Notes: a model not told the origin generated them from the letters alone. A stretch of DNA of 64,000 nucleotides from Bacillus fungorum (GCF_002746455.1 NZ_NWUW01000004.1:1-64000); one strand, 5' to 3'. Positions 9,103 to 18,756 are shown, counted from the first letter of the stretch. A program made the numbers and translations.

Positions 9103-10104
9103 ATGAGCGAATATTTATCAATTCAACACATTCAAAAACAGTTTGATGCATTTACAGCGTTAAAAGATATTTCTTTTACTGTGAAAAAAAATGAGTTTGT
9201 ATGTTTATTAGGCCCAAGTGGTTGTGGGAAAACAACATTGCTTCGAATTTTAGCTGGGCTAGAAGAGGCAACAACAGGTAGTATAGCTGTGGATGGAAAA
9301 GATATTACAGCATTACCTCCTGGAAAGAGGAATTTCGGAATGGTGTTTCAATCGTATGCATTATTTCCGAACTTAACAGCACTTGAAAATATTGAATACG
9401 GCTTAAAGACAAAAAAATATGGAAAAGCAGAAGTAAAAGAGAAAGCGCTAGAGGCGTTAGAACTTGTAGATTTGCTGAATGTAAAAGATAAATATCCTGC
9501 TCAAATGTCTGGCGGACAACAGCAGCGAGTAGCACTTGCACGTGCGCTCGCTCTGTCCCCGGATATTTTGTTACTTGATGAGCCGTTATCTGCTTTAGAT
9601 GCAAAAGTGCGTGAAAAGTTACGTAGAGAAATGCGTGATTTGCAAGAAAAAGTGGGAGTAACAACTATTATGGTCACGCATGATCAAGAAGAGGCATTAA
9701 CGATGGCTGATAAAATTGTTGTAATGAATCATGCGGAAATTATGCAGATTGGCACACCAGAGGAGATTTATCAAAGACCAGCCAATCCGTTTGTGGCAGA
9801 TTTTATTGGTTCTATTAATTTCTTTTCGAGAAATAATGAAGAACATGCAATTCGTCCTGAACATGTAACAGTCGTACAAAAGGATGGTATTAAAACAATT
9901 GTAGAAAGCATGGAGTTCCGCGGATCTGTATACCGGACAGAAGTGCGAGTTATAGATGAGAGAACACATCTATATAATGAGAAAATCGTTGTAGATATAT
10001 TGGCATCAGAAGTAGAAAAAACAGCTATTAGGAAAGGAAAGCCGATTCAAATCTCTTTCTCAGAAAATCATATGTTGTCATATGGAAAGAAGGTTGTTGT
10101 ATAG
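9103..10104 (+). CDS. phnT: 2-aminoethylphosphonate ABC transporter, ATP-binding protein
   Basis: ATPase of the AEP importer. The 333-residue protein has Walker [11 protein letters not shown]-loop FQSYALF, signature MSGGQQQR, Walker B ILLLDEP and the H-loop MVTHDQ, followed by a TOBE-like C-terminal domain (about residues 245-333). The start at 9103 (MSEYLSIQ) was chosen over an upstream in-frame ATG inside phnS because GGGAGAG precedes it. It is 20 bases after phnS, and the next gene starts right after its stop. Confidence 0.88.
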   Translation: MSEYLSIQHIQKQFDAFTALKDISFTVKKNEFVCLLGPSGCGKTTLLRILAGLEEATTGSIAVDGKDITALPPGKRNFGMVFQSYALFPNLTALENIEYGLKTKKYGKAEVKEKALEALELVDLLNVKDKYPAQMSGGQQQRVALARALALSPDILLLDEPLSALDAKVREKLRREMRDLQEKVGVTTIMVTHDQEEALTMADKIVVMNHAEIMQIGTPEEIYQRPANPFVADFIGSINFFSRNNEEHAIRPEHVTVVQKDGIKTIVESMEFRGSVYRTEVRVIDERTHLYNEKIVVDILASEVEKTAIRKGKPIQISFSENHMLSYGKKVVV

Positions 10105-11862
10105 ATGGAGATGTTAGAAAATTTAAAGGTAGAAAGTACGAAAAAAAAGATTAAGAGACGTATCGGTAAAGAAGAGTGGATACAAAGACTATTAATTATT
10201 GGTATGCTTCTTGCATTTTTGATCATGCTTGTATTCCCTCTATTACAATTGTTTACACAAGCTTTTTATGATAAAGATGGAGCTTTCATTGGTCTTGCGA
10301 ATTTCAGTAAATATTTCACAACTCCAACGCTAGTTCAATCATTACAAAATACGATATGGATTTCGGGTGCGACAACAATTATTGCAGTGACACTCGCTTT
10401 TGCTTACGCCTATGCGATCGCTCGTACGAATGTGTTTGGGAAGCGTGTATTTCAATATGTCGCGTTGTTACCATTATTCGCACCGACGATGATGCATGGT
10501 ATCGCACTTACATATTTATTTGGTAATCAAGGGTTAGTAACGAAAGGAATGTTTGGTTTGTTTGAAGGGATACAAATTCCTTTATATGGACCAGTAGGAA
10601 TTGTAATGGCTGAAGTCATGTATACATTTCCGCAAGCATTTCTTATATTATTAATTGCTTTTCAAGGCTCTGATTATCGTTTATATGAAGCTTCTAATAT
10701 GCTAGGAGCGAGTAAAACAAAGCAATTTTTCACTGTTACTTTACCTAGTGTAAAGTACGGATTAATTAGTGCGATGTTCGTTGTGTTTACACTTAGTTTC
10801 ACTGATTTTGGGGCACCAAAAATTGTTGGTGGGCAATATAATGTACTTGCTACTGACGTATATAAGCAAGTAATTGGGCAGCAAAATATGCCGATGGGTG
10901 CAACTGTCGGAATGATTTTATTAATCCCAGCTATATTTGCATTTGTAGTTGATCGCATTACGCAAAGAAAGCAGGCAAATCTCTTATCTTCTAAAGCAGT
11001 ACCTTACAGAATAATAAATAATAAGAAACGAGATGTTATTTCATTCGTATATTGTAGCGTAGTAACGCTTATGATCATTCTATTATTTGTGGCAGTGGGT
11101 ATTGCTGCAAGTGTGAAAGTATGGCCGTATAATATGAGCTTTACATTTGAGCATTTTAATTTTTCTAGTTTAACAGGAGATGGACTTGAAGCGTTTAAAA
11201 ATAGCGTAATTGTTTCGGCAATTACAGCGGTTATTGGAGCGGTTTTAACATTTATGTTTGCTTATGCAATTGAGAAAATAAATCAGCTACAATTTTTCCG
11301 AAAAGCAGGTTACTTTTTCTCTATCGTCCCTTTAGCGATACCAGGTTTAGTACTTGGGTTAGGCTACGTCTTCTTCTTTAGTCAACCAACAATACAAATC
11401 TTTGGATTTTCAGTAATGAACCCGTTTCATTCTCTATACGGAACAATTGCTGTGCTAGTACTAGTCAATATCATTCATTTTTATTCTGTAACATTTGTTA
11501 CGGCAACGACAGCTTTAAAGAAATTAGATCGGGAGTTTGAACTTGTTTCACAGTCGATGGGGATTCCGTTTTATAAAACATTCTTTCGAGTAACAGTACC
11601 GTTGTGCTTACCGGCGATTTTAGAAATGGTAATGTACTACTTCGTAAATTCAATGGTAACTGTCTCGGCAGTTGTATTCCTATACGCAGCTGATTTTAAA
11701 CTAGCTGCCGTGTCAATTGTAAATATGGATGATGCAGGAAATGTAGCGCCAGCAGCTGCAATGAGTGTACTTATTGTTGTTACAAATATTGTAGTAAGAG
11801 TTGTATATGAATGGGGAACGAAAGCACTTCGTAACCGAACGTCACAATGGCAAAAAAGATAA
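10105..11862 (+). CDS. 2-aminoethylphosphonate ABC transporter, fused permease
   Basis: A 585-residue permease made of two tandem BinA/BinB-type (type I) transmembrane domains, so one polypeptide replaces PhnU plus PhnV. Each half has about six membrane segments and an EAA loop: YEASNMLGASKTKQFFTVTL in the first half and FELVSQSMGIPFYKTFFRV in the second. The ATG follows the phnT stop without a gap, implying coupled translation. The duplication is typical of iron- and AEP-type importers in Bacillus. Confidence 0.87.
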   Translation: MEMLENLKVESTKKKIKRRIGKEEWIQRLLIIGMLLAFLIMLVFPLLQLFTQAFYDKDGAFIGLANFSKYFTTPTLVQSLQNTIWISGATTIIAVTLAFAYAYAIARTNVFGKRVFQYVALLPLFAPTMMHGIALTYLFGNQGLVTKGMFGLFEGIQIPLYGPVGIVMAEVMYTFPQAFLILLIAFQGSDYRLYEASNMLGASKTKQFFTVTLPSVKYGLISAMFVVFTLSFTDFGAPKIVGGQYNVLATDVYKQVIGQQNMPMGATVGMILLIPAIFAFVVDRITQRKQANLLSSKAVPYRIINNKKRDVISFVYCSVVTLMIILLFVAVGIAASVKVWPYNMSFTFEHFNFSSLTGDGLEAFKNSVIVSAITAVIGAVLTFMFAYAIEKINQLQFFRKAGYFFSIVPLAIPGLVLGLGYVFFFSQPTIQIFGFSVMNPFHSLYGTIAVLVLVNIIHFYSVTFVTATTALKKLDREFELVSQSMGIPFYKTFFRVTVPLCLPAILEMVMYYFVNSMVTVSAVVFLYAADFKLAAVSIVNMDDAGNVAPAAAMSVLIVVTNIVVRVVYEWGTKALRNRTSQWQKR

Positions 11863-11883
11863 GTGAGAAGGGTGATGGATAGA

Positions 11884-12678
11884 ATGAAAATTGAAGCAGT
11901 TATTTTTGATTGGGCAGGTACGACAGTTGATTACGGATGTTTTGCACCACTGGAAGTATTTATGGAGATCTTCCATAAACGTGGGGTTGAAATTACAGCA
12001 GAAGAAGCTCGTAAGCCAATGGGGTTATTAAAAATAGATCATGTAAGGGCACTTACAGAGATGCCTCGTATTGCGAGTGAGTGGAATCGTGTTTTTGGAC
12101 AATTACCAACAGAAGCAGATATTCAGAAAATGTATGAAGAGTTTGAAGAGATTCTCTTCGCTATTTTACCGCGATATGCGTCGCCAATTAATGGGGTAAA
12201 AGAAGTGATTGCTTCTTTACGTGAAAGAGGAATTAAAATTGGTTCAACGACTGGTTATACGAGAGAAATGATGGATGTTGTAGAAAAAGAAGCAGCACTA
12301 CAAGGATATAAACCTGATTTTCTTGTAACGCCAGATGACGTTCCAGCGGGTCGTCCATATCCGTGGATGTGCTATAAAAATGCGATGGGACTTGGTGTCT
12401 ATCCGATGAATCATATGATAAAAGTTGGAGATACGGTATCGGATATGAAAGAGGGAAGAAATGCGGGTATGTGGACAGTGGGTGTAATTCTCGGCAGTAG
12501 CGAACTTGGCTTAACTGAAGAAGAAGTGGAGAATATGGATCCTATAGAGCTTCATGAAAAAATAGAAGTAGTCCGTAATTGTTTTGTTGAAAATGGAGCG
12601 CACTTTACGATTGAAACGATGCAGGAACTTGAAACCGTAATGGAAGATATTGAGAAACAAGAACTTATTATTTCATAA
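11884..12678 (+). CDS. phnX: Phosphonoacetaldehyde hydrolase (phosphonatase)
   Basis: Cleaves the C-P bond of phosphonoacetaldehyde to acetaldehyde and phosphate. HAD superfamily: nucleophile Asp in FDWAGTTVD and the Schiff-base Lys in GLLKIDHV. With the start at 11884 (264 residues) these are Asp9 and Lys50; the published numbering Asp12/Lys53 corresponds to an in-frame ATG at 11875. The AGAAGGG site fits the later start better. A further GTG lies at 11863. It follows the permease directly and is 15 bases before phnW. Confidence 0.95.
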   Translation: MKIEAVIFDWAGTTVDYGCFAPLEVFMEIFHKRGVEITAEEARKPMGLLKIDHVRALTEMPRIASEWNRVFGQLPTEADIQKMYEEFEEILFAILPRYASPINGVKEVIASLRERGIKIGSTTGYTREMMDVVEKEAALQGYKPDFLVTPDDVPAGRPYPWMCYKNAMGLGVYPMNHMIKVGDTVSDMKEGRNAGMWTVGVILGSSELGLTEEEVENMDPIELHEKIEVVRNCFVENGAHFTIETMQELETVMEDIEKQELIIS

Positions 12679-12693
12679 AAGGGGAATAGGATC

Positions 12694-13791
12694 ATGACTG
12701 AAAATCACTACTTATTATTAACGCCAGGACCATTGACGACAACAAAAACGGTAAAAGAAGTTATGTTATACGATTGGTGTACGTGGGATGTTGAATATAA
12801 CACGATGGTGCAAGATGTAAGAGCTAAACTTGTATCGTTAGCAACGAAAGAAGAAGAGAAATATACGACTGTTCTAATGCAAGGAAGCGGTACGTTTTCA
12901 GTTGAAGCAGTAATTGGTTCTGTTATTCCTAAAAATGGAAAGTTGCTTGTTTGTACAAATGGTGCGTACGGTAAGCGAATTGTACAAATGGCAGAGATGT
13001 TACATATAGATGTGGTGGTTAGTCAAACGGAAGAATGGGAGCCTATTAATATTGCAGAAGTAGAAAAGATATTACAGCAAGATAAAAAGATTACACATAT
13101 TGCAGTTGTTCATTGTGAAACAACAACAGGTATTATCAATCCAATTGTAGATGTATGTAAATTAGGGAAGCAATACGGAAAAATAACACTAGTTGATGCA
13201 ATGAGTAGTTTTGGGGGTATTAAAATAGATATCGCTGAGTTGCAAATTGACTTTCTAATTAGTAGTGCGAATAAATGTATTCAAGGGGTTCCTGGGTTCG
13301 GCTTTGTTATTGCAAAGCACGATGAATTGTTGAAATGTAAAGGGCAGGCACGTTCATTATCATTAGATTTATACGATCAGTGGGAAACGATGGAAAATCA
13401 AAATGGGAAATGGCGTTTTACGTCACCTACACATGTTGTACATGCTTTTTATCAAGCACTACTTGAATTAGAAGAAGAGGGCGGAGTAGAAGCACGTTAC
13501 AATCGATATTATAACAATCAAAAACTATTAGTGAATAGAATGAGAGAAATCGGATTTAAGCCACTAGTAGATGAAAAATATCAATCGCCTATTATTACAT
13601 CCTTCATTTATCCAGAAGAGTGGTTTGATTTTCAGCAGTTATATAATGAATTAAAGCGTGATGGATTTGTTATTTATCCAGGTAAAATTTCAAAAGTAGA
13701 TACGTTCCGCATTGGAAATATCGGTGATGTACATGAGGCAGATATCAATCGCTTAGTTGATAGTATCGCTAAAAGAGTTGATATAGGTTGA
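12694..13791 (+). CDS. phnW: 2-aminoethylphosphonate--pyruvate transaminase
   Basis: Transfers the amino group of AEP to pyruvate, giving phosphonoacetaldehyde for PhnX. The 365-residue fold-type I PLP enzyme has the substrate-side TPGPL motif near the N terminus, the PLP-contact Asp in LVDAMSS, and the PLP lysine Lys194 in [20 protein letters not shown] precedes the ATG. Together with PhnX and the transporter it forms a complete AEP utilisation operon. Confidence 0.95.
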   Translation: MTENHYLLLTPGPLTTTKTVKEVMLYDWCTWDVEYNTMVQDVRAKLVSLATKEEEKYTTVLMQGSGTFSVEAVIGSVIPKNGKLLVCTNGAYGKRIVQMAEMLHIDVVVSQTEEWEPINIAEVEKILQQDKKITHIAVVHCETTTGIINPIVDVCKLGKQYGKITLVDAMSSFGGIKIDIAELQIDFLISSANKCIQGVPGFGFVIAKHDELLKCKGQARSLSLDLYDQWETMENQNGKWRFTSPTHVVHAFYQALLELEEEGGVEARYNRYYNNQKLLVNRMREIGFKPLVDEKYQSPIITSFIYPEEWFDFQQLYNELKRDGFVIYPGKISKVDTFRIGNIGDVHEADINRLVDSIAKRVDIG

Positions 13792-14222
13792 AAGTATTTT
13801 GCTTAGGTGGAGCAGGTAAAATTTGTCGTGAAGCAATTTTAGATTTGATACAATTTTCATCTTTTGAGACGATTACAGTAGCTGATTTTAATGAGGAAGA
13901 GGCCTTAAAGTAGTAGAATGGCTCAACGATCCTCGCGTAGATTTTGTGAAAATAGATGTACCGAATCATGAGGATACGGTTGCAAAAATGAAGGGCTATG
14001 ACATTGTAATGGATGGTACAACAATTAAGTTAAATGGATTGTCTACTCAATGTATTGCAGAAGCAAGTTGTCACGTTGTGAATTTAAATGGATTTGGTGA
14101 AGAAAATGATTCGCATTCTATATTTTGTAAATCCACAAATTATTTTTGATGAACTAAAAAAGCGTGGTATTCATATTCATGAAGAAGTTTCTACTTACAA
14201 AGAAAGTTATAACTTTGTATAA
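13788..14222 (+). pseudogene. Decayed saccharopine-dehydrogenase-like gene
   Basis: Three pieces of one protein are visible. From a TTG at 13788, overlapping the phnW stop, the frame reads [20 protein letters not shown], a Rossmann dinucleotide site, and stops near 13912. A different frame continues with WLNDPRVDFVKIDVPNHED and MKGYDIVMDGTTIKLNGLS up to about 14120. A third frame (14121-14222) gives NPQIIFDELKKRGIHIHEE, which reads as the C-terminal end. Most of the catalytic middle is absent. This fits a frameshift plus a large internal deletion in a saccharopine-dehydrogenase-like oxidoreductase. Its place after phnW suggests it once belonged to the operon. Confidence 0.8.
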
Positions 14223-14262
14223 GTAAGGAAGTTTATGAGGTAGAAATCAATGGGGTGAGGTT

Positions 14263-15045
14263 ATGTCTGTAGTAGGTGAAGAAAGAAAGCGAACCATTCT
14301 TGAGAAGGTAGAGTTTAAAGGGAAAGTAAAAGTTTCAGAATTAGCGAAAGAGTTTGCTGTATCAACAGAGACGATTCGCCGTTATTTAGAAGAATTGGAT
14401 CGTGAAAAGAAGCTGAAGAAAGTGTATGGTGGAGCCGTCCAACTTCCGGGAGCTGGAATAGAGGCACCGATGTTAGAACGAGAGATGTTGCATATAGAAG
14501 AGAAGAAGAGAATTGGGTATAAAGCAGCAACGTTTGTGGAAGATGGAGATGTTATTGTGATTGATGACGGAAGTACACCACTTCAAATGGTGCCATATCT
14601 TGTTCATCGTAAAAATTTAACGATTGTAACAAGTTCATTTCCAGTAGCAACACAATTAATTTCTTCTATTAATAAAAAGATGTTTCACGGTGAAGTTTTA
14701 TTTATTGGTGGAAAAGTATCTCCAAAGCATTCGCGTGTATCAGGATCTATTTCGCAGCAAGTAATCCAGCAATTTCATTTTCATAAAGCATTCGTATCGA
14801 TTGATGGATTATTACCTGGTTTTGGAGTTTCTAGTTTTGAATTAGAAAAGGCGAAACTGTCAGAAGCGATGATGAAATTAGCGGAAAAAACATATATTCT
14901 ATGTGATCATACAAAGGTAGGCGTAAAAGGGAATTATCGAATAGCAGCATTTTCCCGTATTCAACATGTAATTTGTGATAAGAAAATGCCCTATAGTTTT
15001 GAAGAGGAAGTCAAAAAGCATAATATTCAATGGACAATTTGTTAA
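14263..15045 (+). CDS. DeoR/GlpR-family transcriptional regulator
   Basis: A 260-residue regulator: N-terminal helix-turn-helix (VKVSELAKEFAVSTETIRRYLEELD, residues about 22-47 in two parts) and a C-terminal DeoR sugar-phosphate-sensor domain (DGDVIVIDDGSTPLQM; later CDHTKVG). GGGTGAGG precedes the ATG. It ends the AEP cluster and probably controls it, sensing a phosphorylated ligand, but no operator was identified. Confidence 0.85.
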   Translation: MSVVGEERKRTILEKVEFKGKVKVSELAKEFAVSTETIRRYLEELDREKKLKKVYGGAVQLPGAGIEAPMLEREMLHIEEKKRIGYKAATFVEDGDVIVIDDGSTPLQMVPYLVHRKNLTIVTSSFPVATQLISSINKKMFHGEVLFIGGKVSPKHSRVSGSISQQVIQQFHFHKAFVSIDGLLPGFGVSSFELEKAKLSEAMMKLAEKTYILCDHTKVGVKGNYRIAAFSRIQHVICDKKMPYSFEEEVKKHNIQWTIC

Positions 15046-15054
15046 ATACATTGA

Positions 15055-15108
15055 ACTCCCACCTGATTTTGAGGTGGGAGTTTTACTGTCCGCAAATAGC
15101 GGGATAAA
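15055..15108 (+). repeat. Dispersed intergenic repeat, copy 1 (bcr-type)
   Basis: A stem ACTCCCACCT / AGGTGGGAGT followed by the conserved tail TTTTACTGTCCGCAAATAG and GGGATAAA. The same stem and tail recur at 52469-52542 with a longer loop. This looks like one of the B. cereus-group dispersed repeats; the exact bcr type was not determined. It lies ten bases past the DeoR stop and could also act as a terminator. Confidence 0.75.
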
Positions 15109-15205
15109 AGATTTGTATTTATGCAAAAAGTGGACACATTTTCTCATCTCTTTCATATAATTTACCAATACAAAAAAAGTTGGTCGAAGGAAAGAAGGGA
15201 AAAGT

Positions 15206-15325
15206 ATGTCAGAACGGATATATAATAAACTTGTATTGTATGCAAATATTTTGCAAAAAATTGGTGTTATTAATGAAAAAGAAAAAAGTGAAATTCTTCA
15301 TACGATAAGTAAAAAGGCCCTTTAA
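15206..15325 (+). CDS. Small protein of 39 residues, unknown function
   Basis: MSERIYNKLVLYANILQKIG followed by a charged helix ending in ISKKAL. AGAAGGGAA precedes the ATG at good spacing, and a terminator overlaps the stop codon, both of which support translation. It is predicted mostly helical without a signal peptide. I do not recognise a family. Confidence 0.55.
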   Translation: MSERIYNKLVLYANILQKIGVINEKEKSEILHTISKKAL

Positions 15326-15342
15326 TAAAGGGTCTTTTTATT
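15312..15342 (+). terminator. Terminator overlapping the 39-residue gene stop
   Basis: Arms AAGGCCCTTTA and TAAAGGGTCTT with a T-rich tail; the stop codon TAA lies in the loop region. Confidence 0.75.
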
Positions 15343-15381
15343 TTTTCTCTTTAAAAATACAAATTAAATGTAATATTCTCG

Positions 15382-15443
15382 TTGACAATGATAATGATAT
15401 TCATTATCATTTATTTGTGAGTAATTGATAAAAATTATCAATT
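15382..15443 (+). promoter_or_regulatory. ilsA promoter with Fur box
   Basis: TTGACA (15382-15387) and TATCAT (15405-15410) are spaced by 17 bases. A perfect Fur-type palindrome with nine-base arms TGATAATGA and TCATTATCA (15389-15409) fills the spacer and the -10 element. A second palindrome, AATTGATA / TATCAATT (15423-15443), lies just downstream. Iron-loaded Fur would block polymerase binding here. Confidence 0.88.
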
Positions 15444-15474
15444 ATAAAAATTATATATGATAGGGGATATTATT

Positions 15475-17757
15475 TTGAAAAAAAAATATATGAAGGCGTT
15501 AGTAGTAGCAACAACATTAGCAATTCCATTTGCTATTTATTCTACTCCAGCATTAGCAGCAATAAAAATTGAAGCAAACCAATCGGTAGCAGCAGCTAGT
15601 GAACGTACATACGATACTGAGATTAAAATATATAAGGACCAAAAAGACGAGCCATCTATGGTTTCTCAATACATAAAAAATCCTAAAGTAGCAATTGAAG
15701 ACGGGAAAAAAATTGTTACTGTAACAATACAAGATAGCGATTATTTTCAATATCTTAGAATAGAAGATGGAAACCAGCCTGGTGTATTTCATGATGTAAA
15801 AGTTTTGTCAGAAGATAAGAAGAAAAATGGGACGAAAGTAGTTCAATTTGAAATTGGTGAATTTGAGAAGAAGCATAATATGCAAATGCATATACTTATT
15901 CCAGCTATTGGATACAATCACAAATATCAAGTTCAATTTGAAATTAAAGATCCAACGGTAGGAGAGAAAGAAACAGAGAAACCAAATGATAACTCTAATT
16001 CAGGAAATAAGGAAACGGATAATCCAGTTGATAATCAAAATATGATAACAGATAACAAATTAAGAGAACTTGTTAATGAAAAAGTATTTAATAGAAAAGA
16101 TTTAAATACACCAATTACGAAAGAGGAATTATTACAAGTACAAAACTTGTTTTTAAATACGAATGAGATTCTTGATTATAGTGCATTAAAATATATGCCC
16201 AATTTAAAATCTTTAACAGTTGCGAATGCGAAGATAAAAGATCCGTCATTCTTTGCGAACCTAAAGCAATTAAACCATTTAGCTCTGCGTAGTAATGAAA
16301 TTGTAGATGTAACAAAACTTGTTAAGATGGATAATTTAGAATCTCTCGATTTAAGTAATAATAAAATTACAAATGTTGCACCATTAATTGAAATGAAAAA
16401 TGTAAAAATTCTACATTTAACAGGCAACCAAATAAAAGATGTAACAGCATTAGCGAAAATGGAACAACTAGAGTACTTGAATTTAGCAAATAATAAAATC
16501 ACGAACGTTACTCCATTAGGCGCGTTAAAAAATGTAACAAACTTAACTTTAGCAGGAAATCAAATTGAAGATATTAAACCGTTATATTCATTGCCTTTAA
16601 AGATGTTAAATTTAACACGTAATAAAGTTAAAGATTTATCGGGCATTGATCAAATGAATCCATTAAATAAATTATTTATCGGGAAAAATCAAATTGAAGA
16701 TGTGACACCACTTGCTAAAATGACTCATCTTACAGAATTAGATTTACCTCATAATGAGTTAAAGGATATTAAGCCATTATCCAGTCTAGTAAACTTACAA
16801 AAGCTTGATTTAGAAGCAAATTATATTTCAGACTTATCGCCAGTTAGTAAGTTGAATAAGTTAGTATTTCTAAGTTTTGTTGCAAATGAAATACGTGATG
16901 TTCGACCAGTAATAGAACTAAGTAAGAAAGCTTATATTAACGTTCAAAACCAAAAAGTCTTTTTAGAGGATACTGAAGTAAATAAAGAAGTAAAAGTACC
17001 TATATATGAAAAAGATGGTGAGGTTTCTACGAAAATCCGTCTGAAGAGCGATAATGGTATGTATAGTAATGGTATAGTGAAATGGAGTACACCGGGTGAG
17101 AAAGTGTATGAATTTGGTGTAAAAGATCCATATGCGGATACAGGAATCTTCTTTACAGGATCTGTGATTCAAAATGTGGTAGAAAGTAAAGAGGACAACA
17201 CTTCTAAAGAAGAGGAGAAAGTAGAAGTAATAGAATTTAAAGATGTACCAAAGGGGCATTGGTCAGAAGAAGCAATTAATCATTTAGCAAAAGACAACAT
17301 TTTTAAAGGATATGGAAATGGGCAATTTGGATTTGGTGATAATATTACTCGTGGACAAGTCGCGTCTTTAGTACAAAGGTACTTGAAATTAGAAAATCAA
17401 GTAGAGCAGAAAGAAAGATTTACAGATACGAAAGGGCATATGTTTGAGCAAGATATTGCTACCGTTGCACAAGCTGGAATTATGCAAGGAGACGGTAATG
17501 GTGAGTTCCGTCCAGATGGAGTATTAACTCGATATGAAATGTCAGTAGTATTACAAAAAGTATTCCAGTTAAAGGGAAATGAAAAGAGTGTAGAGAGCTT
17601 GACTGATGTGCCAAAAGGTCATTGGGCAGAAGGCTATGTGAAAGCGCTAGCGGATAATAATATATCAAAAGGTGATGGAAAAGGGAACTTTTTAGGTGAT
17701 GATTTCGTAACACGTGAACAATATGCACAGTTTTTATATAACGCAATAAAGAAATAA
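15475..17757 (+). CDS. ilsA: Iron-regulated leucine-rich surface protein IlsA
   Basis: A surface protein that binds haem, haemoglobin and ferritin in B. cereus. The 760-residue precursor has a signal peptide (cleavage near ALA-A), a NEAT domain (about 30-165, with the YFQYLRIEDG segment), about a dozen 22-residue LRRs of internalin type (LESLDLSNNKITNVAPLIEM; about 210-470), an interleaved linker domain, and three SLH domains (about 580-760: KGHWSEEAINHLAKDNI and two more) that anchor it to secondary wall polymer. The TTG start at 15475 gives MKKKYMKAL; an in-frame ATG at 15457 is less likely. Fur boxes precede it. Confidence 0.93.
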   Translation: MKKKYMKALVVATTLAIPFAIYSTPALAAIKIEANQSVAAASERTYDTEIKIYKDQKDEPSMVSQYIKNPKVAIEDGKKIVTVTIQDSDYFQYLRIEDGNQPGVFHDVKVLSEDKKKNGTKVVQFEIGEFEKKHNMQMHILIPAIGYNHKYQVQFEIKDPTVGEKETEKPNDNSNSGNKETDNPVDNQNMITDNKLRELVNEKVFNRKDLNTPITKEELLQVQNLFLNTNEILDYSALKYMPNLKSLTVANAKIKDPSFFANLKQLNHLALRSNEIVDVTKLVKMDNLESLDLSNNKITNVAPLIEMKNVKILHLTGNQIKDVTALAKMEQLEYLNLANNKITNVTPLGALKNVTNLTLAGNQIEDIKPLYSLPLKMLNLTRNKVKDLSGIDQMNPLNKLFIGKNQIEDVTPLAKMTHLTELDLPHNELKDIKPLSSLVNLQKLDLEANYISDLSPVSKLNKLVFLSFVANEIRDVRPVIELSKKAYINVQNQKVFLEDTEVNKEVKVPIYEKDGEVSTKIRLKSDNGMYSNGIVKWSTPGEKVYEFGVKDPYADTGIFFTGSVIQNVVESKEDNTSKEEEKVEVIEFKDVPKGHWSEEAINHLAKDNIFKGYGNGQFGFGDNITRGQVASLVQRYLKLENQVEQKERFTDTKGHMFEQDIATVAQAGIMQGDGNGEFRPDGVLTRYEMSVVLQKVFQLKGNEKSVESLTDVPKGHWAEGYVKALADNNISKGDGKGNFLGDDFVTREQYAQFLYNAIKK

Positions 17758-17764
17758 AAGATGA

Positions 17765-17806
17765 AAAATACGTTATTCTTTAATTAAAAAGAATAACGTA
17801 TTTTTT
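17765..17806 (+). terminator. Rho-independent terminator after ilsA
   Basis: Seventeen-base arms around AATT (AATACGTTATTCTTT on the left) with a T6 tail. Confidence 0.88.
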
Positions 17807-17885
17807 ATGTATAAAATGAAATAGTCAATAGACAGGAGTATAGACATATAAATAGCCCATTTTAAAGAAGAGCTGTGAAACTATA

Positions 17886-17914
17886 TTGACAAAAAAGAGT
17901 TCTCATGTGATAAT
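17886..17914 (+). promoter_or_regulatory. Sigma-A-type promoter upstream of the MtnB paralogue
   Basis: TTGACA and GATAAT separated by exactly 17 bases, about 90 bases before the start codon. No other regulatory palindrome was seen in the 245-base gap. Confidence 0.6.
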
Positions 17915-18003
17915 TCAATTAAATTTTTAGAATAATCAAAAAATACTCCTTTTACATAGAAAGGATTTGAACATTATATGAATATTACGCTGGGGGTGAC
18001 GAA

Positions 18004-18633
18004 ATGTTATTTTTTCTAAAGAAATGGAATGAATTAAAAGAAGTGAAATCTGAATTGGCACTTCGTGATTGGTTTTATGGTACAAAAATTAGTTTATCAC
18101 TCTGTACGTCAAAAGAGCCGTTAACTTTTTTAGTAAACGTTGAGGGAAGAGATAAAGGGTTATTTTCAGAAGAAGATTTTATTGTTGTAAATTGTATGTG
18201 TGAGCCAGTATTTGAAAATGAAGAAAAACCAGCTGCGGAATCATTTATGCATGCGGATATTTATAAAAAAAGTAGTGCAGAATGTATTTTACAAGTACAG
18301 ACTGTAGATAGTCATTTAATATCAGAGTTGTATGGAGAAGAAGGGGAAGTAACATTCGATAAACGTAGCGTCGAACGTATTTTTGGAAAAGAAGGTATAA
18401 CAGAAATGACAATTCCCATTGTAGAAGATGAGAAAAAATTCGCTGATTTATTAGAAAATAATGTGCCGAATTTTATTGAAGGTGGAGGAGTAGTTCTCGT
18501 TCATAATTATGGCATGATTGTGTGGGGGAAAACTCCAGAAGAAGCGAAAAAATGGCTAGAGGGTATAGAATATTTAATGAATTACCATGTAAAGTTGTTA
18601 ATGATAAAAGGTGCAAAGAGCTCTGTTATATAA
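18004..18633 (+). CDS. Class II aldolase/adducin-fold protein, degenerate MtnB paralogue
   Basis: A 209-residue protein that aligns end to end with Bacillus methylthioribulose-1-phosphate dehydratase (MtnB): KKWNELKEVKSEL, then WFYGTKISLSL, PAAESFMHADIY, and VHNYGMIVWGKTPEEAKKWLE. The active-site elements are changed. The MtnB loop ATSGNIS is GTKISLS, the metal pair HTH is HAD, and the third metal ligand in RNHG is replaced (HNYG). So the Zn-binding set and the phosphate loop are lost, and it is probably not a dehydratase. Its role is unknown; it lies between ilsA and a CBS-ACT gene with its own promoter. Confidence 0.8.
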   Translation: MLFFLKKWNELKEVKSELALRDWFYGTKISLSLCTSKEPLTFLVNVEGRDKGLFSEEDFIVVNCMCEPVFENEEKPAAESFMHADIYKKSSAECILQVQTVDSHLISELYGEEGEVTFDKRSVERIFGKEGITEMTIPIVEDEKKFADLLENNVPNFIEGGGVVLVHNYGMIVWGKTPEEAKKWLEGIEYLMNYHVKLLMIKGAKSSVI

Positions 18634-18756
18634 AATGTTTGGAATGTCGTTACAAATCAATAAACAAATGAAAGCGTTTTAAAAAAATTTACTCATAAAA
18701 TATAGTTCTCCTTATTATATATAGATTACATGTTGACATGTAAGGAGGAACATATT

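Noticed and set aside
16200..16900. Regular 66-base repeats in ilsA considered as a DNA repeat array
   Set aside because: They encode 22-residue leucine-rich repeats; the periodicity is at protein level with diverged codons.
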